A stretch of 39,034 bases of DNA from Streptomyces acidicola. GTDB lineage: Bacteria; Actinomycetota; Actinomycetes; Streptomycetales; Streptomycetaceae. Positions 22,396-29,565 of the stretch are shown here, in pieces. Positions within the stretch are counted from its first letter, which is position 1, and each line of letters opens with the position of its first letter. The notes under the pieces were generated by a model. The model worked only from the letters and a program-made list of their open reading frames with translations. It ran no database searches and was not told the DNA's origin. The stretch is from assembly GCF_009377235.1 (NCBI RefSeq), contig NZ_VMNX01000075.1, positions 1 through 39,034 of the forward strand, read 5' to 3'. A program made the position numbers and the translations under genes.

Positions 22396-23793
22396 ATGAC
22401 GGAAATTCTTGTGCAGACAGGCGTGGAGGGGAAGGTTCCTCCTGTGGTCAAGGTGGTGGATCACTCTGCCTGGCCCGTGCTCAAGGATGCCGTGGAGCAG
22501 ATCCGGCCATGGCAGGCCAAGGACGGCTCCATCGACTTCGGCGCCGAGGGTGCCCCGGACCGCTCGGACGCCGAACTGGCCGTACGCCGGGTCGTCGCCG
22601 CCGTAGAGGAGCTCTCGCCGCTGCTGCCGCATGACGCCGCCTACCACCAGGCGCTCGTGAAGGACCTGCGCCGCTGGGCCGACGAGGGCTTCGCCGTGCC
22701 CGACTTCCTCGACTCGCTGCTGGCCTTCCAGCCCGCGGCCCACCGCGAGGACGGACTTCAGCACCTGGTCGTCTTCCCGATGTACACGCAGAACGGCAAC
22801 CCGGACCGCAACCTGGAGGCCGTCGTCCTGCGCATGGTGTGGCCGGACTGGCTGGCCGAGCTGGAGCGCACCCGCTACGACAACCCGCTGTTCTGCGGCA
22901 TCACCTTCGAGGGCTTCACCGCCGGCTACGACACCAACTCGGCCGTCCTCTTCCCGGAGACCATCGCCGTACGCGAGGCGCCGGAACGTTTCTCCTGGGG
23001 CGGGATCTTCTGCGACCGCGAGGCCGCCCGCTTCCGCCGTGTCACGGAGGCCGCCGTCGACATCCTCGGGCTCGAACTGCCCGACGACATCCGCGAGATG
23101 GTCTCCGACCAGGGGCGCTGCCAGCAGGCGTTCGTCCTGTGGGACATGGTCCACGACCGCACCCACAGCCACGGCGACCTGCCCTTCGACCCGTTCATGA
23201 TCAAGCAGCGGCAGCCGTTCTGGATGTACGGCCTGGAGGAGCTGCGCTGCGATCTCACCGCCTTCAGGGAGGCCGTGAAGCTGGAGGCCGACGGCTTCTC
23301 CCAGGGCCGTGACGTGCAGTACGCGGTGCTGTTCGACCGGATGTTCCGCTTCCCCGTCACCGGTGAGCGCGTCCGCAACTACGACGGCCTCGGCGGTCAG
23401 CTCCTGTTCGCCTACCTGCACAAGCACGACGTCGTCCGCTGGACCGACAACAGGCTTTCCATCGACTGGCAGCGCGCGCCCCAGGTCACCAACGGGCTGT
23501 GCGCCGAGATCGAGCAGCTGTACCGCGACGGAATCGACCGCCCCAAGCTCGTGCACTGGTTCGCCGGGTACGAGCTGGTCTCCACCTACCTCGCCCCGCA
23601 CCCGGGCTCCCGCTGGGCCAAGGGCCCGGATGCCCTGGACCTGACCCAGCCCCCGCGGAGACTCGTCGACGACGTGCTTCCGGACGAGTTTCCGCTGAGC
23701 ATGTTCTATGAGGCGCTTTCCAAGAAGCTCAAGCATGTGATCGCCTCGACCCGGGGTATCACCGCGGAGAGCACCCAGCGGGTCGCCGCATGA
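22396..23793 (+). CDS. DUF6421-family protein, unknown function
   Basis: 465 residues, soluble, with no signal peptide. I recognise the streptomycete family commonly labelled DUF6421 but no enzymatic domain. Striking conserved-looking segments are LVVFPMYTQNGNPDRNLEAV, FCGITFEGFTAGYDTNSAVL, FVLWDMVHDRTHSHGDLPFD and YDGLGGQLLFAYLHKHDVV. The HDRTHSHGD segment is rich in potential metal ligands and the protein has the size of a metalloenzyme. ATG 22396 has GGAGG about 9 nt upstream. The SDR start region follows directly (its first ATG overlaps this stop as ATGA), and the threonine aldolase overlaps the SDR, so the three are co-translated. The context suggests a metabolic enzyme acting with an SDR and a PLP enzyme. 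Confidence 0.8.
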   Translation: MTEILVQTGVEGKVPPVVKVVDHSAWPVLKDAVEQIRPWQAKDGSIDFGAEGAPDRSDAELAVRRVVAAVEELSPLLPHDAAYHQALVKDLRRWADEGFAVPDFLDSLLAFQPAAHREDGLQHLVVFPMYTQNGNPDRNLEAVVLRMVWPDWLAELERTRYDNPLFCGITFEGFTAGYDTNSAVLFPETIAVREAPERFSWGGIFCDREAARFRRVTEAAVDILGLELPDDIREMVSDQGRCQQAFVLWDMVHDRTHSHGDLPFDPFMIKQRQPFWMYGLEELRCDLTAFREAVKLEADGFSQGRDVQYAVLFDRMFRFPVTGERVRNYDGLGGQLLFAYLHKHDVVRWTDNRLSIDWQRAPQVTNGLCAEIEQLYRDGIDRPKLVHWFAGYELVSTYLAPHPGSRWAKGPDALDLTQPPRRLVDDVLPDEFPLSMFYEALSKKLKHVIASTRGITAESTQRVAA

Positions 23794-23837
23794 GTGCCAC
23801 CCGTACCGAGAACGCTCAGCCGGCTCAGGAGGCGACG

Positions 23838-24599
23838 ATGACCAACAGGAACGGGGCACTGAGCGGTGCGGTGATCGCGGTGGCCGGCGCGGGCGGACCC
23901 GCGGGCCGGGCCACGCTGATGCGGCTCGCCGACGCGGGAGCGGTCGTCATCGGCTCCGACAACGACCCGGAGCGGCTGGCCGAGGCCGTGGACGCGGCGC
24001 GTTACGCGTACGGCGGCGCCACCGTCATCGGTGACACGGTCGACCTGCTCGACCGGCAGTCCACGCTCGACTGGGCCGCGCATGTCGAGAAGGACTTCGG
24101 GCGCGTCGACGGCCTCGTCCACCTCGTCGGCGGCTGGCGCGGCAGCGAGACCTTCACCAGGACCAGCCTCGACGACTGGGATCTGCTGGAGCTGCTGCTC
24201 GTCCGCACCGTGCAGCACACCTCCCTCGCCTTCCACGAGGCGCTGCAGCGCAGCGACCGCGGCCGGTACGTCCTGATCAGCGCCGCGGGCGCGAGCAAGC
24301 CCACCGCGGGCAACGCCGCCTATGCCGCCGCCAAGGCCGCGGCGGAGGCGTGGACGCTGGCGCTGGCCGACTACTTCCGCAAGGCAGGGAAGGCGGAGGG
24401 GGCCGAAGGGCCGACCTCCGCGGCTGCCATCCTGGTCGTGAAGGCGTTGGTGCACGACGCGATGCGCGCCGACCGCCCCAACGCGAAGTTCGCGGGCTTC
24501 ACGGACGTCAAGGACCTCGCCGAGGCCATCGTCGGCATCTGGGACAAGCCCGCCGCCGAAGTGAACGGAAACCGTCTGTGGCTGACCGAGAAGCCGTGA
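23838..24599 (+). CDS. Short-chain dehydrogenase/reductase
   Basis: 253 residues. The Rossmann cofactor loop reads AVAGAGGPAGRATL (G-x3-G-x-G-like with an inserted Pro), followed by an acidic SDNDPERL that favours NAD(H). The catalytic Ser in VLISAAGASKP and the pair YAAAK (Tyr/Lys) are present. It oxidises or reduces an alcohol/carbonyl group. ATG 23838 has AGGAGG five nt upstream; an alternative ATG at 23790 overlaps the DUF6421 stop and would add 16 residues, so translation may be coupled. The stop overlaps the start of the threonine aldolase gene (GTGA). Confidence 0.85.
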   Translation: MTNRNGALSGAVIAVAGAGGPAGRATLMRLADAGAVVIGSDNDPERLAEAVDAARYAYGGATVIGDTVDLLDRQSTLDWAAHVEKDFGRVDGLVHLVGGWRGSETFTRTSLDDWDLLELLLVRTVQHTSLAFHEALQRSDRGRYVLISAAGASKPTAGNAAYAAAKAAAEAWTLALADYFRKAGKAEGAEGPTSAAAILVVKALVHDAMRADRPNAKFAGFTDVKDLAEAIVGIWDKPAAEVNGNRLWLTEKP

Positions 24600-25666
24600 A
24601 CCCTCCGAAGACCGACGCGCGGCGCCACCACGACCCGGAGGTCCGCGGCTTCGCCAGCGACAACTACGCGGGGGCCCACCCCGAGGTGCTCGCCGCCCTG
24701 GCCCTGGCCAACGGCGGGCATCAGGTGGCCTACGGTGAGGACGCGTACACGGAGAACCTCCAGCAGGTGATCCGCAGTCACTTCGGCGCGAGTGCCGAGG
24801 TGTTCCCGGTCTTCAACGGCACGGGCGCCAACGTCGTCGCGCTCCAGGCGGTCACCGACCGGTGGGGCGCGGTGATCTGCGCGGAGAGCGCCCACATCAA
24901 CGTCGACGAGTGCGGGGCGCCCGAGCGGGTCGGCGGGCTGAAGCTGCTCACCGTCCCGACACCCGACGGCAAGCTCACGCCCGAGCTGATCGACCGGCAG
25001 GCGTACGGCTGGGAGGACGAGCACCGCGCGATGCCGCAGGTCGTCTCGATCGCCCAGAGCACCGAACTGGGCACCGTCTACACACCCCAGGAGATCCGCG
25101 CGATCTGCGAGCACGCCCACGCACGCGGCATGCGGGTGCACGTGGACGGCTCCCGGCTGGCCAACGCGGCGGCCTCCCTGAACGTCCCCATGCGCACGTT
25201 CACCAACGCGGTCGGTGTCGACATCCTCTCCCTGGGCGGGACGAAGAACGGCGCCCTGTTCGGTGAGGCGGTCGTCGTGATCAACCAGGACGCCGTCAGC
25301 CACATGAAGCACCTGCGCAAGCTGTCCATGCAGCTCGCCTCCAAGATGCGCTTCGTCTCGGTGCAGCTGGAGGCCCTGCTCGCCAGGGATCTCTGGCTGC
25401 GCAACGCCCGGCATGCCAACGAGATGGCCCAGCGGCTCGCCGAGGGCGTACGCGCGGTGCACGGCGTGGAGATCCTCCACCCGGTGCAGGCCAACGCGGT
25501 CTTCGCGCGCCTGCCGCATGAGGTGAGCGAACGGCTGCAGAAGCGCTACCGCTTCTACTTCTGGGACGAGGCGGCCGGCGACGTCCGCTGGATGTGCGCG
25601 TTCGACACGACCGAGGAGGACGTGGACGGGTTCGTGGCGGCGCTCAAGGAGGAGATGGCCCGATAG
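24596..25666 (+). CDS. PLP-dependent low-specificity L-threonine aldolase / beta-eliminating lyase family
   Basis: 356 residues, the usual length. Landmarks are FASDNYAGAHPEVL at the N-terminus, YGEDAYTENL, the ESAHINVDECGAPE segment that stacks on the cofactor, HVDGSRLANAA with the PLP-binding Asp, and LGGTKNGALFGEAV with the Lys that forms the Schiff base. The family cleaves L-threonine, allo-threonine or other beta-hydroxy amino acids to glycine and an aldehyde. GTG 24596 overlaps the SDR stop; GTG 24578 is also in frame. Fixed linkage to DUF6421 and an SDR hints at a specific beta-hydroxy amino acid rather than general threonine turnover; this is inference. Confidence 0.9.
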   Translation: MNPPKTDARRHHDPEVRGFASDNYAGAHPEVLAALALANGGHQVAYGEDAYTENLQQVIRSHFGASAEVFPVFNGTGANVVALQAVTDRWGAVICAESAHINVDECGAPERVGGLKLLTVPTPDGKLTPELIDRQAYGWEDEHRAMPQVVSIAQSTELGTVYTPQEIRAICEHAHARGMRVHVDGSRLANAAASLNVPMRTFTNAVGVDILSLGGTKNGALFGEAVVVINQDAVSHMKHLRKLSMQLASKMRFVSVQLEALLARDLWLRNARHANEMAQRLAEGVRAVHGVEILHPVQANAVFARLPHEVSERLQKRYRFYFWDEAAGDVRWMCAFDTTEEDVDGFVAALKEEMAR

Positions 25667-25677
25667 GCCACTGGGAC

Positions 25678-25751
25678 TCTGCTTGCATAGATATACGGTC
25701 ACCCGAAAAGTCATTGACTCTCGGGTGATCGTCTTTCTATGCTCTACGGGT
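25678..25751 (+). promoter_or_regulatory. Promoter of the transglutaminase gene with operator flanking the -35
   Basis: TTGACT (25714-25719) and TATGCT (25738-25743) are separated by 18 bp, a good vegetative promoter. TCACCCGA (25699-25706) is the exact inverse of TCGGGTGA (25721-25728), so the -35 sits inside a 30-bp inverted repeat, ideal for repression. A TTGCATAGATATACGGT element lies just upstream. The -10 ends only 8 bp before the ATG, so the mRNA is expected to be leaderless or nearly so. Confidence 0.75.
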
Positions 25752-26324
25752 ATGCAGCTGATCCAGGAAACGCCAGACCTGTCCGCATATCTGGCCGCCG
25801 ACGACGTCATTGATCACCATCACCCCCTCGTGCGTGAGACGGCCGCACGGCTCGCTCGCGGGGTGGAGGACTCGTATTCCTATGCGCGAGCCGCCTTCGA
25901 GTTCGTCCGGGATGTCATTCCGCACTCGCAGGACTCGGGGGACCTCCGTGTCACCTGGCGGGCCTCCGACGTCCTGGAGCAGGGCACGGGTATCTGCTAT
26001 GCCAAGGCTCATGCGCTGGCCGCGCTGTTGCGGGCCGAGGACATCCCGACCGCGCTCTGCTACCAGAAGTTCGAGGAGGTGCACGGTCTGGTCGCCGTGC
26101 GCTTCAACGGCGCCTGGCACCGCCAGGACCCGCGGGGCAACAAGCCGGGGGTGGACGCGCAGTTCTCCCTCAAGGGCGAGCGGCTGGCCTTCACGCCCCA
26201 CCTGAAGTCCAATGAGATGGACTATCCGGTCCTGTACGCTAAACCGCATCCGGCGGTACTGAGTGTCCTCAAGGCCGCTCCCGACCGGCCATACCTCTGG
26301 AAGACGCTCCCCACCGCACTGTGA
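25752..26324 (+). CDS. Transglutaminase-like cysteine protein
   Basis: 190 residues, cytoplasmic. The papain-like transglutaminase core is complete: GTGICYAKAHALAALLRA with Cys about 82, EEVHGLVAVRFNG with His about 111, and WHRQDPRGN with Asp about 126. Bacterial members act as peptidases, amidases or transglutaminases; the reaction here is not known. ATG 25752 has no ribosome-binding site, and a strong promoter places the transcription start within a few bases of it, which suggests leaderless translation. The B3/4 gene starts 8 nt after the stop, so the two form an operon. It lies directly after the threonine aldolase unit and shares a promoter motif with it. Confidence 0.88.
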   Translation: MQLIQETPDLSAYLAADDVIDHHHPLVRETAARLARGVEDSYSYARAAFEFVRDVIPHSQDSGDLRVTWRASDVLEQGTGICYAKAHALAALLRAEDIPTALCYQKFEEVHGLVAVRFNGAWHRQDPRGNKPGVDAQFSLKGERLAFTPHLKSNEMDYPVLYAKPHPAVLSVLKAAPDRPYLWKTLPTAL

Positions 26325-26332
26325 GGCAGGCG

Positions 26333-27031
26333 ATGACTCTCACCCTGACCGTGTCCGACGACGTGCGCGCCCTCGCGCCCGGATTCACGCATGTGATGAT
26401 CGAGGCGCACGGACTCGTGAACGGGCCCAGCACCGAGGAAAGCGCGGCACTCCTCGACGACGCGGCCCGCCGGCTCGCCGCACGCCTGGACGGTCGCGCG
26501 CCGCACGAGGACCCGCACATGGCGGCCTGGCGCGAGGCGTACTCGGCCTTCGGCTCCAAGCCGTCGCGCACCCGCAACTCGGCCGAGGCGCTGGCCAAGC
26601 GGGCGCTGTCCGGGGCGGGCCTGCCCCGGATCAACCTGCTGGTCGACCTCTACAACGCGATCAGCGTGGCCCATCTGATCCCGGTGGGCGGGGAGGACCT
26701 CGACCACATCCAGGGCGGGATGAGCCTCGTTCGCGCCACGGGGCAGGAGGACTTCGTGACGGTCGCCGGCGGCGAGGAGGCCGTCGAGCACCCCGACGTC
26801 GGGGAGGTGGTGTGGCGCGACGAGGCGGGCGTGACCTGCCGCCGCTGGAACTGGCGCCAGGGCCCGCGCACGAGGCTCACCGAGGAGACCACCTCGGCGC
26901 TCTTCCTGCTGGAGAGCCTGGCGCCGATGCCGGTCGCCGACGTCGAGGCGGCGGGTGCGGAACTCGCCGAACTGCTGGAGAAATTCGGCGCCGGGGCGCG
27001 TGTCACCGTCCATGAGCCGCGAACGCTGTGA
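26333..27031 (+). CDS. Free-standing B3/B4 (PheRS beta editing-type) domain protein
   Basis: 232 residues. It shows the B3/4 fold region of the phenylalanyl-tRNA synthetase beta chain: FTHVMIEAHGLVNGPS at the start, WREAYSAFGSKPSRTRNSAEAL, INLLVDLYNAISVAHLIPVGGEDLDHIQG and RRWNWRQGPRTRLTEET. In PheRS this domain hydrolyses mischarged Tyr-tRNAPhe; free-standing copies are candidate trans-editing or amino-acid-binding proteins. ATG 26333 follows GAGG; a GTG at 26321 overlaps the previous stop. Co-transcribed with the transglutaminase-like gene. A role in amino-acid quality control is inference. Confidence 0.85.
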   Translation: MTLTLTVSDDVRALAPGFTHVMIEAHGLVNGPSTEESAALLDDAARRLAARLDGRAPHEDPHMAAWREAYSAFGSKPSRTRNSAEALAKRALSGAGLPRINLLVDLYNAISVAHLIPVGGEDLDHIQGGMSLVRATGQEDFVTVAGGEEAVEHPDVGEVVWRDEAGVTCRRWNWRQGPRTRLTEETTSALFLLESLAPMPVADVEAAGAELAELLEKFGAGARVTVHEPRTL

Positions 27032-27116
27032 CACGACCGTGCGCGGTGGAGGGCCCGCCACGGCCGCGGCGGTCACGAACTGACCGGTTCGGCTCCCCGC
27101 CGACGTAGGGGAACCC

Positions 27117-27129
27117 CTGACGGCGTCAG
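27117..27129 (-). terminator. Small hairpin over the PlsC stop codon
   Basis: CTGACG-G-CGTCAG is a perfect 13-bp palindrome spanning the stop of the acyltransferase gene, with AGGGGAACCCCT just beyond. It may help end the convergent transcripts, but the stem is short. Confidence 0.3.
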
Positions 27130-27854
27130 CGGGCCTCGGCCGCGCGGACCTCTTCGGGCGTCGGGGCCGTACCGCCCAGGTGCGCGGGCATCCACCACGT
27201 GTCGTCCGGGTCCTTGGGGCGTACGGGGTAGGCGCGCTGGGCGGCCTCCAGCAGCTCCTGGACGCGCTCCCGTACCTGCCGGGTGATGGCGCCCGCGTAC
27301 TTGTCCTTGGAGGCCTCGATCGCCTCGCCGACGCGGATCGTGATCGGGGTGTGGCTGCGCTTGAAGTTGCGCGGGTGCCCCTTGGTCCACAGCCGCTGTG
27401 TGCCCCACAGCGCCACCGGCACGATGGGGACGCCCGCCTCCTGGGCCAGGCGGGCGGCACCCGACTTGAAGCTCTTCAGGGTGAAGGAGCGGGAGATGGT
27501 GGCCTCGGGGAAGATGCCCACGACCTCGCCGGACCTCAGCGAGTCCAGCGCGTGCGCGTACGCCGCCTCGCCCTGGTTGCGGTCCACGGGGATGTGCTTC
27601 ATGTTGCGCATCAAGGGACCGGAGATCTTGTGCCGGAAGACCGACTCCTTCGCCATGAAGCGCACCAGACGCTTCTGCGGCAGCGCGGCGAGGCCGTCGA
27701 AGATGAAGTCCAGATAGCTGATGTGATTGCTCACCAGCACGGCACCGCCCGACCGCGGGATGTTCTCCGAGCCCCTGCAGTCGATCTTCAGGTCCCACGC
27801 CTTGAACAGCGTGCGGGCGAGGCCGATGGCGGGACGGTAGACAAGCTCAGCCAT
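27126..27854 (-). CDS. plsC: 1-acyl-sn-glycerol-3-phosphate acyltransferase (PlsC family)
   Basis: 242 residues. The acyltransferase motifs are SNHISYLDFIF (NHxxxxD, catalytic His/Asp), FPEATISR (glycerol-phosphate site FPEGT-like, with Ala for Gly) and VPIVPVALWG. A hydrophobic N-terminal helix allows membrane association. The enzyme transfers an acyl chain to lysophosphatidate in phospholipid synthesis at the inner face of the membrane; genomes of this type hold several paralogues, so the exact acceptor is not certain. ATG 27854 has AGAAGGG about 14 nt upstream. A GCCGTA/TACGGC palindrome upstream suggests control by a TetR-type lipid regulator. Confidence 0.88.
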   Translation of the reverse strand: MAELVYRPAIGLARTLFKAWDLKIDCRGSENIPRSGGAVLVSNHISYLDFIFDGLAALPQKRLVRFMAKESVFRHKISGPLMRNMKHIPVDRNQGEAAYAHALDSLRSGEVVGIFPEATISRSFTLKSFKSGAARLAQEAGVPIVPVALWGTQRLWTKGHPRNFKRSHTPITIRVGEAIEASKDKYAGAITRQVRERVQELLEAAQRAYPVRPKDPDDTWWMPAHLGGTAPTPEEVRAAEAR

Positions 27855-27912
27855 GGGACGGAGTGGACCCTTCTCTCTGCCAGGGAAGGGACTCCCGGCG
27901 GGAAGTTACGCA

Positions 27913-27928
27913 GCCGTAGGTTTACGGC
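27913..27928. promoter_or_regulatory. Palindromic operator GCCGTA-N4-TACGGC upstream of plsC
   Basis: A perfect 6+6 inverted repeat, 59-74 bp upstream of the plsC start, with an extra GTTACG half-site beside it (27905-27910). The form suits a TetR-type repressor of lipid genes. The regulator is not in the window. Confidence 0.6.
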
Positions 27929-28173
27929 ATCTCGCAGATGGTGCCCCAAGAAACGGCGGGGAACCAGCCCTGGTGACGGCGAACGGCGAGATCCTCGTCA
28001 CGTCGCTCGACCGAACGGCTCCTGCTCTGCTTGCCTTTGCTTCACACGTACCGTTACTCATCGGACGAACAGGGACATTTCGCACCGCAGACAGTACCCG
28101 AACACCGCGTTGGGAAGGCGGTGGCGAATCGCCCCGGTCGCCGCGAGTGAATCAAGCCTTCCGCAGCGGAAAC

Positions 28174-28193
28174 GATTCCCGGAGTCGGGAATC
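28174..28193 (+). promoter_or_regulatory. Hairpin GATTCCCG-GAGT-CGGGAATC before the thioredoxin-like gene
   Basis: A perfect 8-bp stem with a 4-nt loop, enclosed by a partial outer CCGC/GCGG pairing, ends 30 nt before the ATG. It could be an operator or a 5'-UTR structure. Confidence 0.45.
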
Positions 28194-28223
28194 TCCGCGG
28201 TCCCGTGAACGCTGAAGCGGGCG

Positions 28224-28637
28224 ATGACCGGACTGGTGCTGTCCGTGCTGGTGCTCACCGCGGCGAGGAGCCACGGAGCGCCGCAGCGGCGGCGGAGCGG
28301 GAGAGACAGGGTGCGTGTGCGGGACGGCGGCAAGCGGCTCGGCGCGGCGGAGCTGGGGGAGGGGCTCGGCGAACGGGCCACACTCGTCCAGTTCTCCAGC
28401 GCCTTCTGCGCGCCCTGCCGGGCCACCCGACGGGTGCTCACCGAGGTCGCCGCGATGATCCCCGGGGTCGCCCACGTGGAGATCGACGCCGAGCAGCACC
28501 TCGACCTCGTACGGCGCCTCGACATCCTCAAGACCCCCACCGTGCTCGTCCTCGACGCGGACGGCCACATCGTCCGGCGCGCCATTGGCCAGCCACGCAC
28601 GGCGGACGTCATCGCGGCGCTCGGTGAGGCCGTGTGA
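28224..28637 (+). CDS. Thioredoxin-family protein with N-terminal membrane segment
   Basis: 137 residues. One hydrophobic segment at about 2-14 (TGLVLSVLVLTAA) is followed by a basic stretch and then the thioredoxin fold from about residue 35. The redox site CAPC lies in QFSSAFCAPCRATRR, and the cis-Pro loop is ILKTPTVLVLDADG. It probably catalyses dithiol/disulfide exchange at the membrane. If the segment acts as an N-in anchor the Arg-rich loop would be outside, which breaks the positive-inside rule; the reverse topology keeps the fold in the cytoplasm, so location is unclear. ATG 28224 has GAAGCGGG upstream. It precedes the flavin reductase unit with its Cys leader. Confidence 0.85.
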   Translation: MTGLVLSVLVLTAARSHGAPQRRRSGRDRVRVRDGGKRLGAAELGEGLGERATLVQFSSAFCAPCRATRRVLTEVAAMIPGVAHVEIDAEQHLDLVRRLDILKTPTVLVLDADGHIVRRAIGQPRTADVIAALGEAV

Positions 28638-28684
28638 GCCGTCGACGGTGTCCCACCTCCCAGATGCGAGGGCGCACTTGACTG

Positions 28685-28697
28685 TAGGTGTCACCTA
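28685..28697. promoter_or_regulatory. Palindrome TAGGTGTCACCTA upstream of the leader peptide
   Basis: A perfect 6+1+6 palindrome just after a TTGACT -35-like hexamer (28678-28683), 17 bp before the leader-peptide ATG. It is well placed for a repressor site over the core promoter. Confidence 0.6.
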
Positions 28698-28713
28698 TCG
28701 TCAGCCTGGCCGT

Positions 28714-28794
28714 ATGCCCACGGAACTCCTTCTCTTCGAGCGCGTCCACGTGGACCTCGCCCGAACAGCGAGCGCTCGCTGTCCGGGCTGTTGA
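28714..28794 (+). CDS. Cys-terminal leader peptide (attenuator uORF) of the flavin reductase gene
   Basis: 26 codons ending RVHVDLARTASARCPGC then TGA. It matches the actinobacterial 'putative leader peptide' type found upstream of sulfur-related genes (H-x-D-L-x-R-x-x-S-A-x-C), with Cys at positions 23 and 26. It ends 44 nt before the flavin reductase ATG. Its second half lies in a perfect palindrome and its stop lies in a second, overlapping hairpin, so ribosome stalling at the Cys codons could choose between RNA structures. No strong ribosome-binding site is seen, so initiation may be leaderless or weak. The function follows from family knowledge and structure, not from test. Confidence 0.75.
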   Translation: MPTELLLFERVHVDLARTASARCPGC

Positions 28795-28806
28795 GCAGCC
28801 ACGGAC
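28765..28806 (+). promoter_or_regulatory. Two mutually exclusive attenuator hairpins
   Basis: Structure 1 is the perfect palindrome ACAGCGAGCGCTCGCTGT (28765-28782). Structure 2 pairs GTCCGGGCTG (28781-28790) with CAGCC-A-CGGAC (28796-28806) over loop TTGAG. They share bases 28781-28782, so formation of one weakens the other. Structure 2 covers the leader stop codon. Confidence 0.65.
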
Positions 28807-28838
28807 AAGAACGCCACCTCCTGCAGAAGGACAACTCC

Positions 28839-29348
28839 ATGACCGCCGGCCCCAGTCTCGGCACCCATCGGCTCGCCTCCTCCGATCTGCTCCGCTCCGT
28901 CTTCCGGCGACACGCGGCCGGAGTCGCCGTGATCACGGCGCAGGACGGCGACGCACCTGTCGGCTTCACCGTCACCTCGCTCACCTCGGTCTCCGCCGAG
29001 CCCCCGCTCCTCTCCTTCGGCATCAGCACCGGAGCCTCCAGCTGGCCCGTGATCTCCCGGGCGGGCCACGTCGGCGTGCACATACTCGGCGAGCATCAGC
29101 AGCAGCTGGCCGCCACCTTCGCCCGCAGCGGCGCCGACCGCTTCGGCGCACCCACCGAATGGCGTACCGGAGCGGAAGGCGTTCCCGTGCTGGACGGCGT
29201 GCTCGCCTGGCTCGTCTGCCGCGTGGTGGCGCGGGTCCCCGCGGCGGACCATCACATCGTCCTCGCCGAAGTCGTTCTCGGCGATCCGTCGGGCGCCGGC
29301 CGCCCGCTGCTCTATCACCAGGGCCGTTTCAACGGTCTGCGCGACTGA
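28839..29348 (+). CDS. Flavin reductase family protein (FMN-binding split barrel)
   Basis: 169 residues, typical length. The split-barrel pattern is RSVFRRHAAGVAVITAQ, GFTVTSLTSVSAEPPLLSF, the FMN-phosphate contact around SSWPVISRAGHVGVHIL and the C-terminal LLYHQGRFNGL. Such proteins reduce FMN or FAD with NAD(P)H and supply it to two-component monooxygenases. The Cys leader peptide upstream suggests a sulfur link, as with reductases serving alkanesulfonate or other organosulfur oxygenases; no partner oxygenase is adjacent. ATG 28839 follows AGAAGGA. Regulation is probably by transcription attenuation plus a repressor at the upstream palindrome. Confidence 0.9.
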   Translation: MTAGPSLGTHRLASSDLLRSVFRRHAAGVAVITAQDGDAPVGFTVTSLTSVSAEPPLLSFGISTGASSWPVISRAGHVGVHILGEHQQQLAATFARSGADRFGAPTEWRTGAEGVPVLDGVLAWLVCRVVARVPAADHHIVLAEVVLGDPSGAGRPLLYHQGRFNGLRD

Positions 29349-29565
29349 CGTTCCCCGTGGATGCCCGCCTGATTACGCAGCGTTGTCAAGGTCACAGTTC
29401 AAAGCGCTTGCTTAGGGGGAACAACTGCGGGAACGTAGAAGTGCGTACTGGCGAGTAATATTGCGGTCGGAGCGCGGGCCGCCCCGACCGGGACCTGCCG
29501 CTTCAGGCGCCTATGCTGCCTGCAAGAAGGCAGCCCGGAAATGACGATGCAGTAGGAGAGCCGGC

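Larger units (their letters stand above)
27855..28223. other. Intergenic region between plsC and the thioredoxin-like gene
   Basis: 369 bp with no supported gene. It holds the plsC operator at 27913-27928 and a hairpin at 28174-28193, both listed. An open frame at 27853-28215 on the plus strand lacks any recognisable domain and I do not call it. Confidence 0.6.

Noticed and set aside
22207..23859. 550-codon open frame opposite DUF6421
   Set aside because: Antisense shadow; the plus-strand frame has a good ribosome-binding site and coupled neighbours.
27853..28215. 120-codon open frame between plsC and the thioredoxin-like gene
   Set aside because: No ribosome-binding site, Ser/Arg-rich end, no recognisable domain, and it covers the plsC operator.
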